Positions 37,701 through 50,300 of a DNA stretch of 64,000 nucleotides are shown one piece after another; position 1 is the stretch's first letter; each line of letters starts with the position of its first letter. The notes beneath the pieces were generated by a model. It searched no databases, was not told where the DNA came from, and saw only the letters and a program-made list of their open reading frames with translations. Both the position numbers and the translations under genes were made by a program. The stretch is from Nemopilema nomurai (lineage: Eukaryota; Cnidaria; Scyphozoa; Rhizostomeae; Rhizostomatidae), in NCBI GenBank assembly GCA_003864495.1, contig ML133383.1:7982880-8046879 (forward strand), read 5' to 3'.

Positions 37701-39288
37701 AAAGAGACAAACGGGACCATTAAAAGTAGAAATAGAAATTGAAATCATCGTTGAAATAGGACTTTTAGCTACTAAAAGGGATTGAAAATAGTGAGTTCAA
37801 AAATGCACAAGCACATCTTGTCTCGTTCAAATCAAATCCTTCAGGAGAGATCCTGGGCTTCTAAGGACTTGTGCTGCTTGCGACGTGATCTATAGAGGAA
37901 CAGTAGAACGAATTTTGATGATGCTTCTGAAATTATTGTGCACGGACTTATCATTTTGCCATCTTTTGGTGATCTCATCCACACACGAGCTGGTAAATAA
38001 GGACGCATATTGGAAGGATCATCTTGAGCTTTGGAAGTCGCAGCAGCGCGGAGAAAACCGACCTTGTATTTGTTCTATAGATCTCTTTTCTCGAAGTGAC
38101 ACCTTGAATTATGATTCGTTAAGTCTCGTGGATCATAGCTGATCCAGTCGCAAGCCGGTTTACCAGCTTCTCGGTACTTGTAAGCTATCTTATGTTTTCA
38201 AGAAATTTTACGTTCGGTAACCCAATAGAGGTGAAGAACCCAGGGCTAGTTCACCTATTTTTGCTCGAAAGGTTTTGGAGCCTCTGGCCATTTTGTGAGA
38301 GGCTACATAACGATTCTCCTTGCTTATCGAAAACTCTTAAAGGAGAATCATCTGCAAATCCTTGGTCTCATCTATCATCTTTAACCATCTTTCACTGTCC
38401 ACTTTCTTTCACTGTTGTAGAGTACAATGCATCATGCAACAGAAGCTGAAAGAGTTGGACGTGGCTCAGGTGGACATGCAAAGACCGAACGGCACCAGCG
38501 CGGTAAGTATGAGTCCAGTTTACTTGAATCAGGCGAAGTCGTTCATCGATAGTCAAGGTCCAACCGCATTCCCTATTATCGATAGAGTGAACCTTGTGTC
38601 CCTGCAAGAGCTTAGTGACAGGATATTGCTCGACCTTGAAAGTCGCAACTTCTCTGTTGTTGATAATTACGTGGAGGAGCGGCTGCTCACTCAGGTTATG
38701 GAAGAGGTGCGCAGGCTTTACCAGCAAACGAGCTCATTCCAGCCCGGCCAGCTTAGCAACATAAACAGGAATTCGAATATCGCCGCACAAGCGAACAGGG
38801 ACGTTCGTGGGGACCTCGTCACGTGGGTCGACTCGACGACATACCCCGAGATGAAATCTCTAATGTCGGCCGTGCATCGAACTGACGAACTGATTGCCTG
38901 TATGAGTAGCCACCAAAAGCTTGCGGGCTCTAATATCCGAAGCAGATCCAGCGTCATGGTTGCCTGCTACCCCGGGCAAGGAACGCGATACAAACGGCAT
39001 GTCGATAACCCATACAGCGATGGGAGGAAGCTGACGACTATTTTGTATTTGAATGAAAACTATAATGCGTCTAGAGACGGGGGTGTTCTCAGAATCTTTA
39101 GACCAGACGGGTCGTCCTTTTTCGAAATAGAACCAGTGTTCGGAAGATTAATCGTATTTTGGTCGGACAGTCGAACACCACATGAGGTGCTACCGAGTTT
39201 TCGCGAAAGGTTCGCAATCTCTGTTTGGTACTTTGATACAAAAGAAAGGAACGAGGCATTATCCCGTGCCGGAGCCACGAATTCATAA
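34576..39288 (+). CDS. HIF prolyl 4-hydroxylase (EGLN/PHD family), complete, two exons
   Basis: The coding sequence is join(34576..34718, 38421..39288), 336 residues. EGLN enzymes use O2, Fe(II) and 2-oxoglutarate to hydroxylate prolines of HIF-alpha, marking it for VHL-dependent degradation, and so act as the cell's oxygen sensor. Residues 14-51 form a MYND zinc finger (C14, C17, C25, C28, C34, H38, H47, C51). H38 sits where most MYND fingers have Cys, as in vertebrate PHD2. The C-terminal double-stranded beta-helix carries the iron ligands H241-x-D243 (RHVDNP) and H302 (PHEVLP) and the 2-oxoglutarate-binding R311 (RFAISVWYFD). Their spacings of 61 and 9 residues match human PHD2 H313/H374/R383. 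It is shorter than human PHD2 (426 residues), mainly in the linker. The start is the first ATG after an in-frame TGA at 34552-34554. Confidence 0.96.
34719..38420 (+). other. EGLN intron
   Basis: A 3,702-bp intron from GTATCA to 'actgttgtag'. It contains a possible opposite-strand coding relic at 35421-36097. A GC-richer stretch at about 37,880-38,180 lies just before exon 2 and could hold an alternative promoter or 5' UTR; the latter is inference. Confidence 0.85.
35421..36097 (-). pseudogene. Possible degenerate repeat-derived coding relic in the EGLN intron
   Basis: Three consecutive minus-strand frames (36097-35861, 35873-35622, 35612-35421) abut or overlap with frame changes, as a decayed ORF would. 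Readable stretches include YYLCAIDATRINKKRLL and IPMSRDNIGHFTERIG. I do not recognise the family with confidence. A transposon protein is the best guess from its intronic, antisense, broken state, but chance open frames are possible. Confidence 0.25.
38421..39288 (+). CDS. EGLN exon 2 (linker and complete dioxygenase domain)
   Basis: Encodes residues 48-336 as one uninterrupted exon, from VQCIMQQKLKE to the TAA at 39286-39288. It holds the N-terminal helices (LQELSDRILLDLESRNFSVV), the MVACYPGQGTRYKRHVDNP iron site, the DGGVLRIF strand and WSDSRTPHEV. The first Met inside this exon, Met53 at 38434, would give a MYND-less 284-residue enzyme resembling PHD3 in layout if transcription began in the intron. 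Confidence 0.96.
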
Positions 39289-41094
39289 GTGTCGGAGGTG
39301 TTTGCTTCAAAGTCATCTCTGTTGTTGATGTGCACCATTATTACCTCTTGTTCATTGCCATTTTGATAAATAATTTTTGTATTCTCTTGATTGACCAAAG
39401 AGGTTTCCAAATATAACTTCTTTCATTATAACATTCCGAAACTCTTTTAAAGCTAATCACCAATTTAGTTTAGTTTTGGTAGTCTCTTTGTTACACATTT
39501 GTTTAATCTACTTCCTCTACTTACGTTCCTCTACTTCAAAATGAATGCCAAAAATTTTAATTCCAAAAATTCTACATACGAAGGAAACAGGCATCATACT
39601 ATCAACTCAGAATCAAGTTCACCATGAAATATATTCTACAGATGCTTCCATTCATACTTTTCCCAAAAAATTCTCTAATTGGTCATTTGTAGGTGGAAAA
39701 GACTGCACCCATTTAGTTGTCTAATCTACGATACTTGAAACACTATCCTGACATATGCAGCAATTAATTAAGTAATGTTGCTCAGCGCATCAGTCACGGA
39801 TGTTTTTTTGTATGCGTATGCCATTTTCTTTCTCTTTGGGGACCTTATCCTCTTTGTAAACGTTATGGGCACCCCTTTTTGTGCACTCCATCCATATCAT
39901 GGAGTTTCTCCTTCCTCGAGAACAAGTTGAAAGTCTGCATTTCTAATTTCTTTTTCTTTCCTCAGACTATTCTTCCGCCAAGGTTTCCTATACCTCGCTC
40001 AAAAAATTTTCATTTAGGAGCATCAATTGCTACTAGATTTTCTCTTTTTTCTAATTAAAGTACTTTTTGGAAGAGAAGTTTTCATCATCCCCTCAAATAT
40101 TTGACAATGTCGCATTAAGTGGTCTTTCTTCTCAACACTTCCATCTGCCAATTTTGCACCCACGTTTAGTATCATTATCGCGGTTCCCGCCAAGGCGTTT
40201 ATACATCTAAACCCACATGTCGGAACGTTTTCCTGGAATTTTCATATAGATAATTGAAAACTTCCAATAAATTTTTAGTTATTTGTAGCGTATAGTATCA
40301 ACCGTGAATTCAATATAAGTAAATGTTCTTCGTGTTTCTGCATGTTCGTTTGTCCAAAAAGACGTTTGCTGTTCAACGAAGTTGTTATGCTTTGTATATC
40401 ATCGTTAACGTTTCTGTGCGTTGTTTATCGTCTCGATATACTTTCAATGATTTTGTAATCTGTCATCTAGAATGTGTCTGGTGTATTCCTTTCCACACGA
40501 GACTTGCATGTAAGTGAAGATTGAAACTGTTAGCGAAGCAATCAAACCCTAACACCACAAAGGTATCCTCCCTAAATCCCTAAAACCAGCTTTGACCTAT
40601 CACAACCTTCTTCATAATTCATGGATGAATCTCCTTTAATAGCTTACACCATTGTAAAGGGCGAAGGTCGGTTTGACAAGGGTTCACAACATCACATCAT
40701 GTCCAATAAGGTCGGCAACGAATTTCCACCACTTCTTTTTTCTTACTGATTTCACAACCATGCCATAGTTTTAGGTGAGTGAAATTTATATAAAAATGCG
40801 ACTAAATTTTTCTAACTTCAAAACTAACTAATGCACAAACAGGATTCGCAATTTTGCAAACTTAGAGTTCCTTTCCAACATACAAAGATGTTGGTTTCCA
40901 AAGAGTTTCTCATTCAAACCCACTCAAATTTCCTTATGGATTGGGCTGGTAAAACTGAATTCCTACCCTATAGGAGCAATCGAGATATATGAGCATGTCA
41001 TGGAGGGGAGGTGGCCAAGCATCACCGTGAAGCAATTCTCTTTTTCGTTTAAAAGCGCGAAACGTCCATAATATTTATACTATTTCGACGGAAA
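39289..41094. other. EGLN 3' flank and intergenic DNA
   Basis: No gene recognised. The first canonical AATAAA after EGLN is at 40266-40271, about 980 bp past the stop, with an ATTAAA-like variant near 40,055. Either could be the EGLN poly(A) signal. Confidence 0.5.
40266..40271 (+). terminator. Candidate EGLN polyadenylation signal
   Basis: AATAAA, the first canonical hexamer downstream of the EGLN stop codon. The distance of almost 1 kb leaves it uncertain. Confidence 0.25.
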
Positions 41095-41390
41095 CAGTCC
41101 TTCAAAAGAGTGGGAACCCTCTCAAACTCTATTTTGAGATATCATTTCAACGTCTATGCATAATAGGTGTTGAATCTAGAAGAAAATTTTTCTAGCCAAA
41201 AACAGCTGTTTTTCCAAGGCTATAGCCTTGCATTTTCATCTAGGATGAATCGTCGTTCCCAGGCACAAATAAGTGATTTACTAGAGTGACAACCCACTCA
41301 AAAATGCTTTTAAGATGCCCTTTCAACATCTATGCATAGTAGGTGTTGAATAAAGAGCAAAATTTTTCGGCCAAAAACTTTTTTTTTTCC

Positions 41391-42790
41391 CAAGGCTATA
41401 GCCTTGCATTTTCATCCAGGATGAATCGTCGTTCCCAGGCACAAATAAGTGCTTTACTAGAGTGACAACCCACTCAAAAATGCTTTTAAGATGCCCTTTC
41501 AACATCTATGCATAGTAGGTGTTGAATAAAGAGCAAAATTTTTTGGCCAAAAACAGCTGTTTTCCAAAGGCTATAGCCTTGCATTTTCATCCAGAATGAA
41601 TCGTCGTTCCTAGACACAAATAAGTGCTTTACTAGAGTAGCAACCCATTCAAACATGCTTTTAAGATGCCCTTTCAACATCTATGCATAGTAGGTGTTGA
41701 ATAAAGAGCAAAATGTTTTGGCCAAAAACAGCTGTTTTCCAAAGGCTATAGCCTTGCATTTTCATCCAGAATGAATCGTCGTTCCTAGACACAAATAAGT
41801 GCTTTACTAGAGTAGCAACCCATTCAAACATGCTTTTAAGATGCCCTTTCAACATCTATGCATAGTAGGTGTTGAATAAAGAGCAAAATGTTTTGGCCAA
41901 AAACAGCTGTTTTCCAAAGGCTATAGCCTTGCATTTTCATCCAGAATGAATCGTCGTTCCTAGACACAAATAAGTGCTTTACTAGAGTGGCAACCCACTC
42001 AAACATGCTTTTAAGATGCCCTTTCAACATCTATGCATAGTAGGTGTTGAATAAAGAGCAAAATGTTTTGGCCAAAAACAGCTGTTTTCCAAAGGCTATA
42101 GCCTTGCATTTTCATCCAGAATGAATCGTCGTTCCTAGACACAAATAAGTGCTTTACTAGAGTGGCAACCCACTCAAACATGCTTTTAAGATGCCCTTTC
42201 ATCATCTATACATAGTAGGTAATGAATAAAGAAGAAAATTTTTTGGCCAAAAACAGCTGTTTTTCCAAGGCTATAGCCTTGCATTTTCATCCAGAATGAA
42301 TCGTCGTTCCTAGACACAAATAAGTGCTTTACTAGAGTGGCAACCCACACAAACATGCTTTTAAGATGCCCTTTCATCATCTATACATAGTAGGTATTGA
42401 ATAAAGAAAAAAATTTTTTGGCCAAAAACAGCTGTTTTTCCAAGGCTATAGCCTTGCATTTTCATCCAGAATGAATCGTCGTTCCTAGACACAAATAAGT
42501 GCTTTACTAGAGTGGCAACCCACACAAACATGCTTTTAAGATGTCCTTTCAACATCTATGCATAGTAGGTGTTGAATGAAGAAGAAATTTTTTTGGCCAA
42601 AAACAGCTGTTTTTCCAAGGCTATAGCCTTGCATTTTCATCCAGAATGAATCGTCGTTCCTAGACACAAATAAGTGCTTTACTAGAGTGGCAACCCACAC
42701 AAACATGCTTTTAAGATGTCCTTTCAACATCTATGCATAGTAGGTGTTGAATGAAGAAGAAATTGTTTTGGCCAAAAACAGGTGTTTTTC
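41391..42790. repeat. Family A higher-order repeat, copy 1 (eight monomers, 1,400 bp)
   Basis: Eight distinguishable 175-bp monomers whose order and diagnostic variants repeat in 42791-44190. Diagnostic variants include 'cactcaaaaa', 'cattcaaaca', 'cacacaaaca', 'atcatctata' and 'gaatgaagaa'. No difference from copy 2 was found at any stretch compared. Confidence 0.9.
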
Positions 42791-44190
42791 CAAGGCTATA
42801 GCCTTGCATTTTCATCCAGGATGAATCGTCGTTCCCAGGCACAAATAAGTGCTTTACTAGAGTGACAACCCACTCAAAAATGCTTTTAAGATGCCCTTTC
42901 AACATCTATGCATAGTAGGTGTTGAATAAAGAGCAAAATTTTTTGGCCAAAAACAGCTGTTTTCCAAAGGCTATAGCCTTGCATTTTCATCCAGAATGAA
43001 TCGTCGTTCCTAGACACAAATAAGTGCTTTACTAGAGTAGCAACCCATTCAAACATGCTTTTAAGATGCCCTTTCAACATCTATGCATAGTAGGTGTTGA
43101 ATAAAGAGCAAAATGTTTTGGCCAAAAACAGCTGTTTTCCAAAGGCTATAGCCTTGCATTTTCATCCAGAATGAATCGTCGTTCCTAGACACAAATAAGT
43201 GCTTTACTAGAGTAGCAACCCATTCAAACATGCTTTTAAGATGCCCTTTCAACATCTATGCATAGTAGGTGTTGAATAAAGAGCAAAATGTTTTGGCCAA
43301 AAACAGCTGTTTTCCAAAGGCTATAGCCTTGCATTTTCATCCAGAATGAATCGTCGTTCCTAGACACAAATAAGTGCTTTACTAGAGTGGCAACCCACTC
43401 AAACATGCTTTTAAGATGCCCTTTCAACATCTATGCATAGTAGGTGTTGAATAAAGAGCAAAATGTTTTGGCCAAAAACAGCTGTTTTCCAAAGGCTATA
43501 GCCTTGCATTTTCATCCAGAATGAATCGTCGTTCCTAGACACAAATAAGTGCTTTACTAGAGTGGCAACCCACTCAAACATGCTTTTAAGATGCCCTTTC
43601 ATCATCTATACATAGTAGGTAATGAATAAAGAAGAAAATTTTTTGGCCAAAAACAGCTGTTTTTCCAAGGCTATAGCCTTGCATTTTCATCCAGAATGAA
43701 TCGTCGTTCCTAGACACAAATAAGTGCTTTACTAGAGTGGCAACCCACACAAACATGCTTTTAAGATGCCCTTTCATCATCTATACATAGTAGGTATTGA
43801 ATAAAGAAAAAAATTTTTTGGCCAAAAACAGCTGTTTTTCCAAGGCTATAGCCTTGCATTTTCATCCAGAATGAATCGTCGTTCCTAGACACAAATAAGT
43901 GCTTTACTAGAGTGGCAACCCACACAAACATGCTTTTAAGATGTCCTTTCAACATCTATGCATAGTAGGTGTTGAATGAAGAAGAAATTTTTTTGGCCAA
44001 AAACAGCTGTTTTTCCAAGGCTATAGCCTTGCATTTTCATCCAGAATGAATCGTCGTTCCTAGACACAAATAAGTGCTTTACTAGAGTGGCAACCCACAC
44101 AAACATGCTTTTAAGATGTCCTTTCAACATCTATGCATAGTAGGTGTTGAATGAAGAAGAAATTGTTTTGGCCAAAAACAGGTGTTTTTC
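42791..44190. repeat. Family A higher-order repeat, copy 2
   Basis: The second copy of the eight-monomer unit, offset exactly 1,400 bp. It ends where both copies read AAAAACAGGTGTTTTTC, a variant of the first palindrome. Past the next box the sequence departs into the diverged edge monomer. Confidence 0.9.
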
Positions 44191-44365
44191 CAAGGCTATA
44201 GCCCTAGCATTCTCATCCAGGATAAATCTTCGTTTCTAGGAACATTAAAGTGCTTTACTAGAGTGACCAGCCACTCAAACTTGTTTTAAGATGCCCTTTC
44301 AACATCTATGCATAGTAGGTGTTGAATAAAGAGGAAATTTTTTTGGCCAGAAAGAGCTGTTTTTT

Positions 44366-47300
44366 CAAGGTTGTAGTCTTGGTGTTTTGCGTAAAACGGG
44401 GAATCTTCGAAAACCACTCCTATCTTGCAAAATAAACGTCTAACAGCTGAACCAAGTACACCAATAGGTTGCCCTTGTTCTGCTCTACAAGACACTGGTA
44501 GAAAAGAAGGTCGGAATTTTCCATCAGTTTTGACCAATTTGTAAGGCTATAGCCTTGGTTTTGCGTAAAACGGGGCAACTTCGAAAACCCTCATATCTTG
44601 CAAAATACACGTCTAACAGCTGAACCAAGTACACCAATAGGTTGCCCTTGTTCTGCTCTACAAGACTGGTAGAAAAGGGTCGGAATTTTCCATCAGTTTT
44701 GACAATTTGAAGGCTATAGCCTTGTCGTTTTGCGTAAAACGGGGCAACTTCGAAAACCACTCATATCTTGCAAAATACACGTCTAACAGCTGAACCAAGT
44801 ACACCAATAGGTTGCCCTTGTTCTGCTCTACAAGACTGGTAGAAAAGAAGGTCGAATTTTCCATCAGTTTTGACCAATTTTGCAAGGCTATAGCCTTGTC
44901 GTTTTGCGTAAAGGGGGCAACTTCGAAAACCACTCATATCTTGCAAAATACACGTCTAACAGCTGAACCAAGTACACCAATAGGTTGCCCTTGTTCTGCT
45001 CTACAAGACACTGGTAGAAAAAAGGTCGAAATTTTCCATCAGTTTTGACAATTTTGCAAGGTTAGCCTTGTGTTTTGCGTAAAACGGGCAACTTCGAACC
45101 ACTACAAAATACCACCTTAACAGTGAACCAAGTACACCAATAGGTTGCCCTTGTTCTGCTCTACAAGCACTGGTAGAAAAGAAGGTCGGAATTTTCCATC
45201 AGTTTTGACCAATTTTGCAAGGCTATAGCCTTGTCGTTTTGCGTAAAACGGGGCAACTTCGAAAACTCATATCTTGCAAAATACACGTCTAACAGCTGAA
45301 CCAAGTACACCAATAGGTTGCCCTTGTTCTGCTCTACAAGACACTGGTAGAAAAGGTCGGAATTTTCCATCAGTTTTGACCAATTTTGCAAGGCTATAGC
45401 CTTGTCGTTTTGCGTAAAACGGGACAACTTCGAAAACCACTCATATCTTGCAAAATACACGTCTAACAGCTGAACCAAGTACACCAATAGGTTGCCCTTG
45501 TTCTGCTCTACAAGACACTGGTAGAAAAGAAGGTCGGAATTTTCCATCAGTTTTGACCAATTTTGCAAGGCTATAGCCTTGTCGTTTTGCGTAAAACGGG
45601 GCAACTTCGAAAACCACTCATATCTTGCAAAATACACGTCTAACAGCTGAACCAAGTACACCAATAGGTTGCCCTTGTTCTCTACCTACAAGACACTGAG
45701 AAAAGAAGGTCGGAATTTTCCATCAGTTTTGACCAATTTTGCAAGGTATAGCCTTGGTGTTTTGCGTAAAACGGGGCAGCTTCGAAAACTCATATCTTGC
45801 AAAATACACGTCTAACAGCTGAACCAAGTACACCAATAGGTTGCCCTTGTTCTCTACAAGACACTGGTAGAAAAGAAGGTCGGAATTTTCCATCAGTTTT
45901 GACCAATTTTGCAAGGCTATAGCCTTGTCGTTTTGCGTAAAACGGGGCACTTCGAAAACCACTCATATCTTGCAAAATACACGTCTAACAGCTGAACCAA
46001 GTACACCAATAGGTTGCCCTTGTTCTGCTCTACAAGACTCTGGTAGAAAAAGGTCGGAATTTTCCATCAGTTTTGACCAATTTTGCAAGGCTATAGCCTT
46101 GTCGTTTTGCGTAAAACGGGGCACTTCGAAAACCACTCATATCTTGCAAAATACACGTCTAACAGCTGAACCAAGTACACCAATAGGTTGCCCTTGTTCT
46201 GCTCTACAAGACTCTGGTAGAAAAGAAGGTCGGAATTTTCCATCAGTTTTGACCAATTTTGCAAGGCTATAGCCTTGGTGTTTTGCGTAAAACGGGGCAG
46301 CTTCGAAAACCACTCATATCTTGCAAAATACACGTCTAACAGCTGAACCAAGTACACCAATAGGTTGCCCTTGTTCTGCTCTACAAGACACTGGTAGAAA
46401 AGAAGGTCGGAATTTTCCATCAGTTTTGACCAATTTTGCAAGGCTATAGCCTTGGTGTTTTGCGTAAAACGGGGCAGCTTCGAAAACCACTCATATCTTG
46501 CAAAATACACGTCTAACAGCTGAACCAAGTACACCAATAGGTTGCCCTTGTTCTGCTCTACAAGACACTGGTAGAAAAGAAGGTCGGAATTTTCCATCAG
46601 TTTTGACCAATTTTGCAAGGCTATAGCCTTGTGTTTTGCGTAAAACGGGGCATTCGAAAACCACTCATATCTTGCAAAATACACGTCTAACAGCTGAACC
46701 AAGTACACCAATAGGTTGCCCTTGTTCTGCTCTACAAGCACTGGTAGAAAAGAAGGTCGGAATTTTCCATCAGTTTTGACCAATTTTGCAAGGCTATAGC
46801 CTTGTCGTTTTGCGTAAAACGGGGCAACTTCGAAAACCACTCATATCTTGCAAAATACACGTCTAACAGCTGAACCAAGTACACCAATAGGTTGCCCTTG
46901 TTCTGCTCTACAAGACACTGGTAGAAAAAAGGTCGGAATTTTCCATCAGTTTTGACCAATTTTGCAAGGTATAGCCTTGTGTTTTGCGTAAAACGGGGCA
47001 CTTCGAAAACCACTCATATCTTGCAAAATACACGTCTAACAGCTGAACCAAGTACACCAATAGGTTGCCCTTGTTCTGCTCTACAAGACACTGGTAGAAA
47101 AGAAGGTCGGAATTTTCCATCAGTTTTGACCAATTTTGCAAGGCTTATAGCCTTGGTGTTTTGCGTAAAACGGGGCACTTCGAAAACCACTCATATCTTG
47201 CAAAATACACGTCTAACAGCTGAACCAAGTACACCAATAGGTTGCCCTTGTTCTGCTCTACAAGACACTGGTAGAAAAGAAGGTCGGAATTTTCCATCAG

Positions 47301-50300
47301 TTTTGACCAATTTTGCAATATAGCCTTGGTGTTTTGCGTAAAACGGGGCAACTTCGAAAACCACTCATATCTTGCAAAATACACGTCTAACAGCTGAACC
47401 AAGTACACCAATAGGTTGCCCTTGTTCTGCTCTACAAGACACTGGTAGAAAAGGTCGAATTTTCCATCAGTTTTGACCAATTTTGCAAGGCTATAGCCTT
47501 GTGTTTTGCGTAAAACGGGGCAGCTTCGAAAACCACTCATATCTTGCAAAATACACGTCTAACAGCTGAACCAAGTACACCAATAGGTTGCCCTTGTTCT
47601 GCTCTACAAGACACTGGTAGAAAAAGGTCGAATTTTCCATCAGTTTTGACCAATTTTGCAAGGTATAGCCTTGGTGTTTTGCGTAAAACGGGGCAGCTTC
47701 GAAAACCACTCATATCTTGCAAAATACACGTCTAACAGCTGAACCAAGTACACCAATAGGTTGCCCTTGTTCTGCTCTACAAGACACTGGTAGAAAAGAA
47801 GGTCGGAATTTTCCATCAGTTTTGACAATTTTGCAAGGTTATAGCCTTGGTGTTTTGCGTAAAACGGGGCACTTCGAAAACCACTCATATCTTGCAAATA
47901 CACGTCTAACAGCTGAACCAAGTACACCAATAGGTTGCCCTTGTTCTGCTCTACAAGACACTGGTAGAAAAGAAGGGAAATTTTCCATCAGTTTTGACCA
48001 ATTTTGCAAGGTATAGCCTTGTGTTTTGCGTAAAACGGGGCAGCTTCGAAAACCACTCATATCTTGCAAAATACACGTCTAACAGCTGAACCAAGTACAC
48101 CAATAGGTTGCCCTTGTTCTGCTCTACAAGACTCTGGTAGAAAAAAGGTCGGAATTTTCCATCAGTTTTGACCAATTTTGCAAGGCTATAGCCTTGGTTT
48201 TGCGTAAAACGGGGCAGCTTCGAAAACCACTCATATCTTGCAAAATACACGTCTAACAGCTGAACCAAGTACACCAATAGGTTGCCCTTGTTCTGCTCTA
48301 CAAGACACTGGTAGAAAAGGTCGAAATTTTCCATCAGTTTTGACCAATTTTGCAAGGCTATAGCCTTGGTGTTTTGCGTAAAATGGGTAAGCTTCGAAAA
48401 CCACTCATATCTTGCAAAATACACGTCTAAGAACTGAACCAAGTACACCAATAGGTTGCCCTTGTTCTGCTCTACAAGACACTGGTAGAAAATAAGGTCG
48501 GAATTTTCCATCAGTTTTGACCAATTTTGCAAGGCTATAGCCTTGTGTTTTGCGTAAAACGGGGCTTCGAAAACCACTCATATCTTGCAAAATACACGTC
48601 TAACAGCTGAACCAAGTACACCAATAGGTTGCCCTTGTTCTGCTCTACAAGACACTGGTAGAAAAGAAGTCGGAATTTTCCATCAGTTTTGACCAATTTT
48701 GCAAGGCTATAGCCTTGTCGTTTTGCGTAAAACGGGAGCTTCGAAAACCACTCATATCTTGCAAAATACACGTCTAACAGCTGAACCAAGTACACCAATA
48801 GGTTGCCCTTGTTCTGCTCTACAAGACACTGGTAGAAAAGAAGGTCGGAATTTTCCATCAGTTTTGACCAATTTTGCAAGGCTATAGCCTTGTCGTTTTG
48901 CGTAAAACGGGGCATTTTCGAAAACCACTCATATCTTGCAAAATACACGTCTAACAGCTGAACCAAGTACACCAATAGGTTGCCCTTGTTCTGCTCTACA
49001 AGACACTGGTAGAAAAGGTCGGAATTTTTCCATCAGTTTTGACCAATTTTGTAAGGCTATAGCCTTGTTTTGCGTAAATGGGCAGCTTCGAAAACCACTC
49101 ATATCTTGCAAAATACACGTCTAAAGCTGAACCAAGTACACCAATAGGTTGCCCTTGTTCTGCTCTACAAGACACTGGTAGAAAAGAAGGTCGGAATTTT
49201 CCATCAGTTTTGACCAATTTTGTAAGGCTATAGCCTTGTGTTTTGCGTAAAACGGGGCAGCTTCGAAAACCACTCATATCTTGCAAAATACACGTCTAAC
49301 AGCTGAACCAAGTACACCAATAGGTTGCCCTTGTTCTGCTCTACAAGACACTGGTAGAAAAGAAGGTCGGAATTTTCCATCAGTTTTGACCAATTTTGCA
49401 AGGCTATAGCCTTGTCGTTTTGCGTAAAACGGGGCAGCTTCGAAAACCACTCATATCTTGCAAAATACACGTCTAACAGCTGAACCAAGTACACCAATAG
49501 GTTGCCCTTGTTCTGCTCTACAAGCACTGGTAGAAAAGAAGGTCGGAATTTTCCATCAGTTTTGACCAATTTTGCAAGGCTATAGCCTTGTCGTTTTGCG
49601 TAAAACGGGGCACTTCGAAAACCACTCATATCTTGCAAAATACACGTCTAACAGCTGAACCAAGTACACCAATAGGTTGCCCTTGTTCTGCTCTACAAGA
49701 CACTGGTAGAAAAGAAGGTCGGAATTTTCCATCAGTTTTGACCAATTTTGCAAGGCTATAGCCTTGTCGTTTTGCGTAAAACGGGCAGCTTCGAAAACCA
49801 CTCATATCTTGCAAAATACACGTCTAACAGCTGAACCAAGTACACCAATAGGTTGCCCTTGTTCTGCTCTACAAGACACTGGTAGAAAAGAAGGTCGGAA
49901 TTTTCCATCAGTTTTGACCAATTTTGCAAGGCTATAGCCTTGTCGTTTTGCGTAAAACGGGGCACTTCGAAAACCACTCATATCTTGCAAAATACACGTC
50001 TAACAGCTGAACCAAGTACACCAATAGGTTGCCCTTGTTCTGCTCTACAAGACACTGGTAGAAAAGAAGGTCGGAATTTTCCATCAGTTTTGACCAATTT
50101 TGCAAGGCTATAGCCTTGTCGTTTTGCGTAAAACGGGGCAGCTTCGAAAACCACTCATATCTTGCAAAATACACGTCTAACAGCTGAACCAAGTACACCA
50201 ATAGGTTGCCCTTGTTCTGCTCTACAAGACACTGGTAGAAAAGAAGGTCGAATTTTCCATCAGTTTTGACCAATTTTGCAAGGCTATAGCCTTGTCGTTT

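Larger units (their letters stand above)
41095..44381. repeat. Satellite family A, left block (175-bp monomer, about 18 copies)
   Basis: Head-to-tail monomers of exactly 175 bp over most of the block. Each contains, in order, AAAAACAGCTGTTTTT (palindrome), CAAGGCTATAGCCTTG (palindrome), TTCATCCAGAATGAATCGTC, GCTTTACTAGAGTG, AACCCACTCAAACATGC, CTATGCATAG (palindrome) and GTTGAATAAAGA. The first monomer (about 41,095-41,215) and the last (44,200-44,381) are clearly diverged, while the internal ones are nearly identical. Sixty-four-codon minus-strand frames recur every 175 bp, shift frame at each monomer and are not genes. Confidence 0.97.

Noticed and set aside
38718..39410. Minus-strand frames of 72-116 codons over EGLN exon 2
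   Set aside because: They are antisense shadows of a clearly conserved plus-strand exon.
41323..44130. Sixteen to seventeen successive 64-codon minus-strand frames (KGHLKSMFEWVATLVKHLF type)
   Set aside because: They are the satellite A monomer translated. A 175-bp unit shifts frame each time and every copy stops at the same place.
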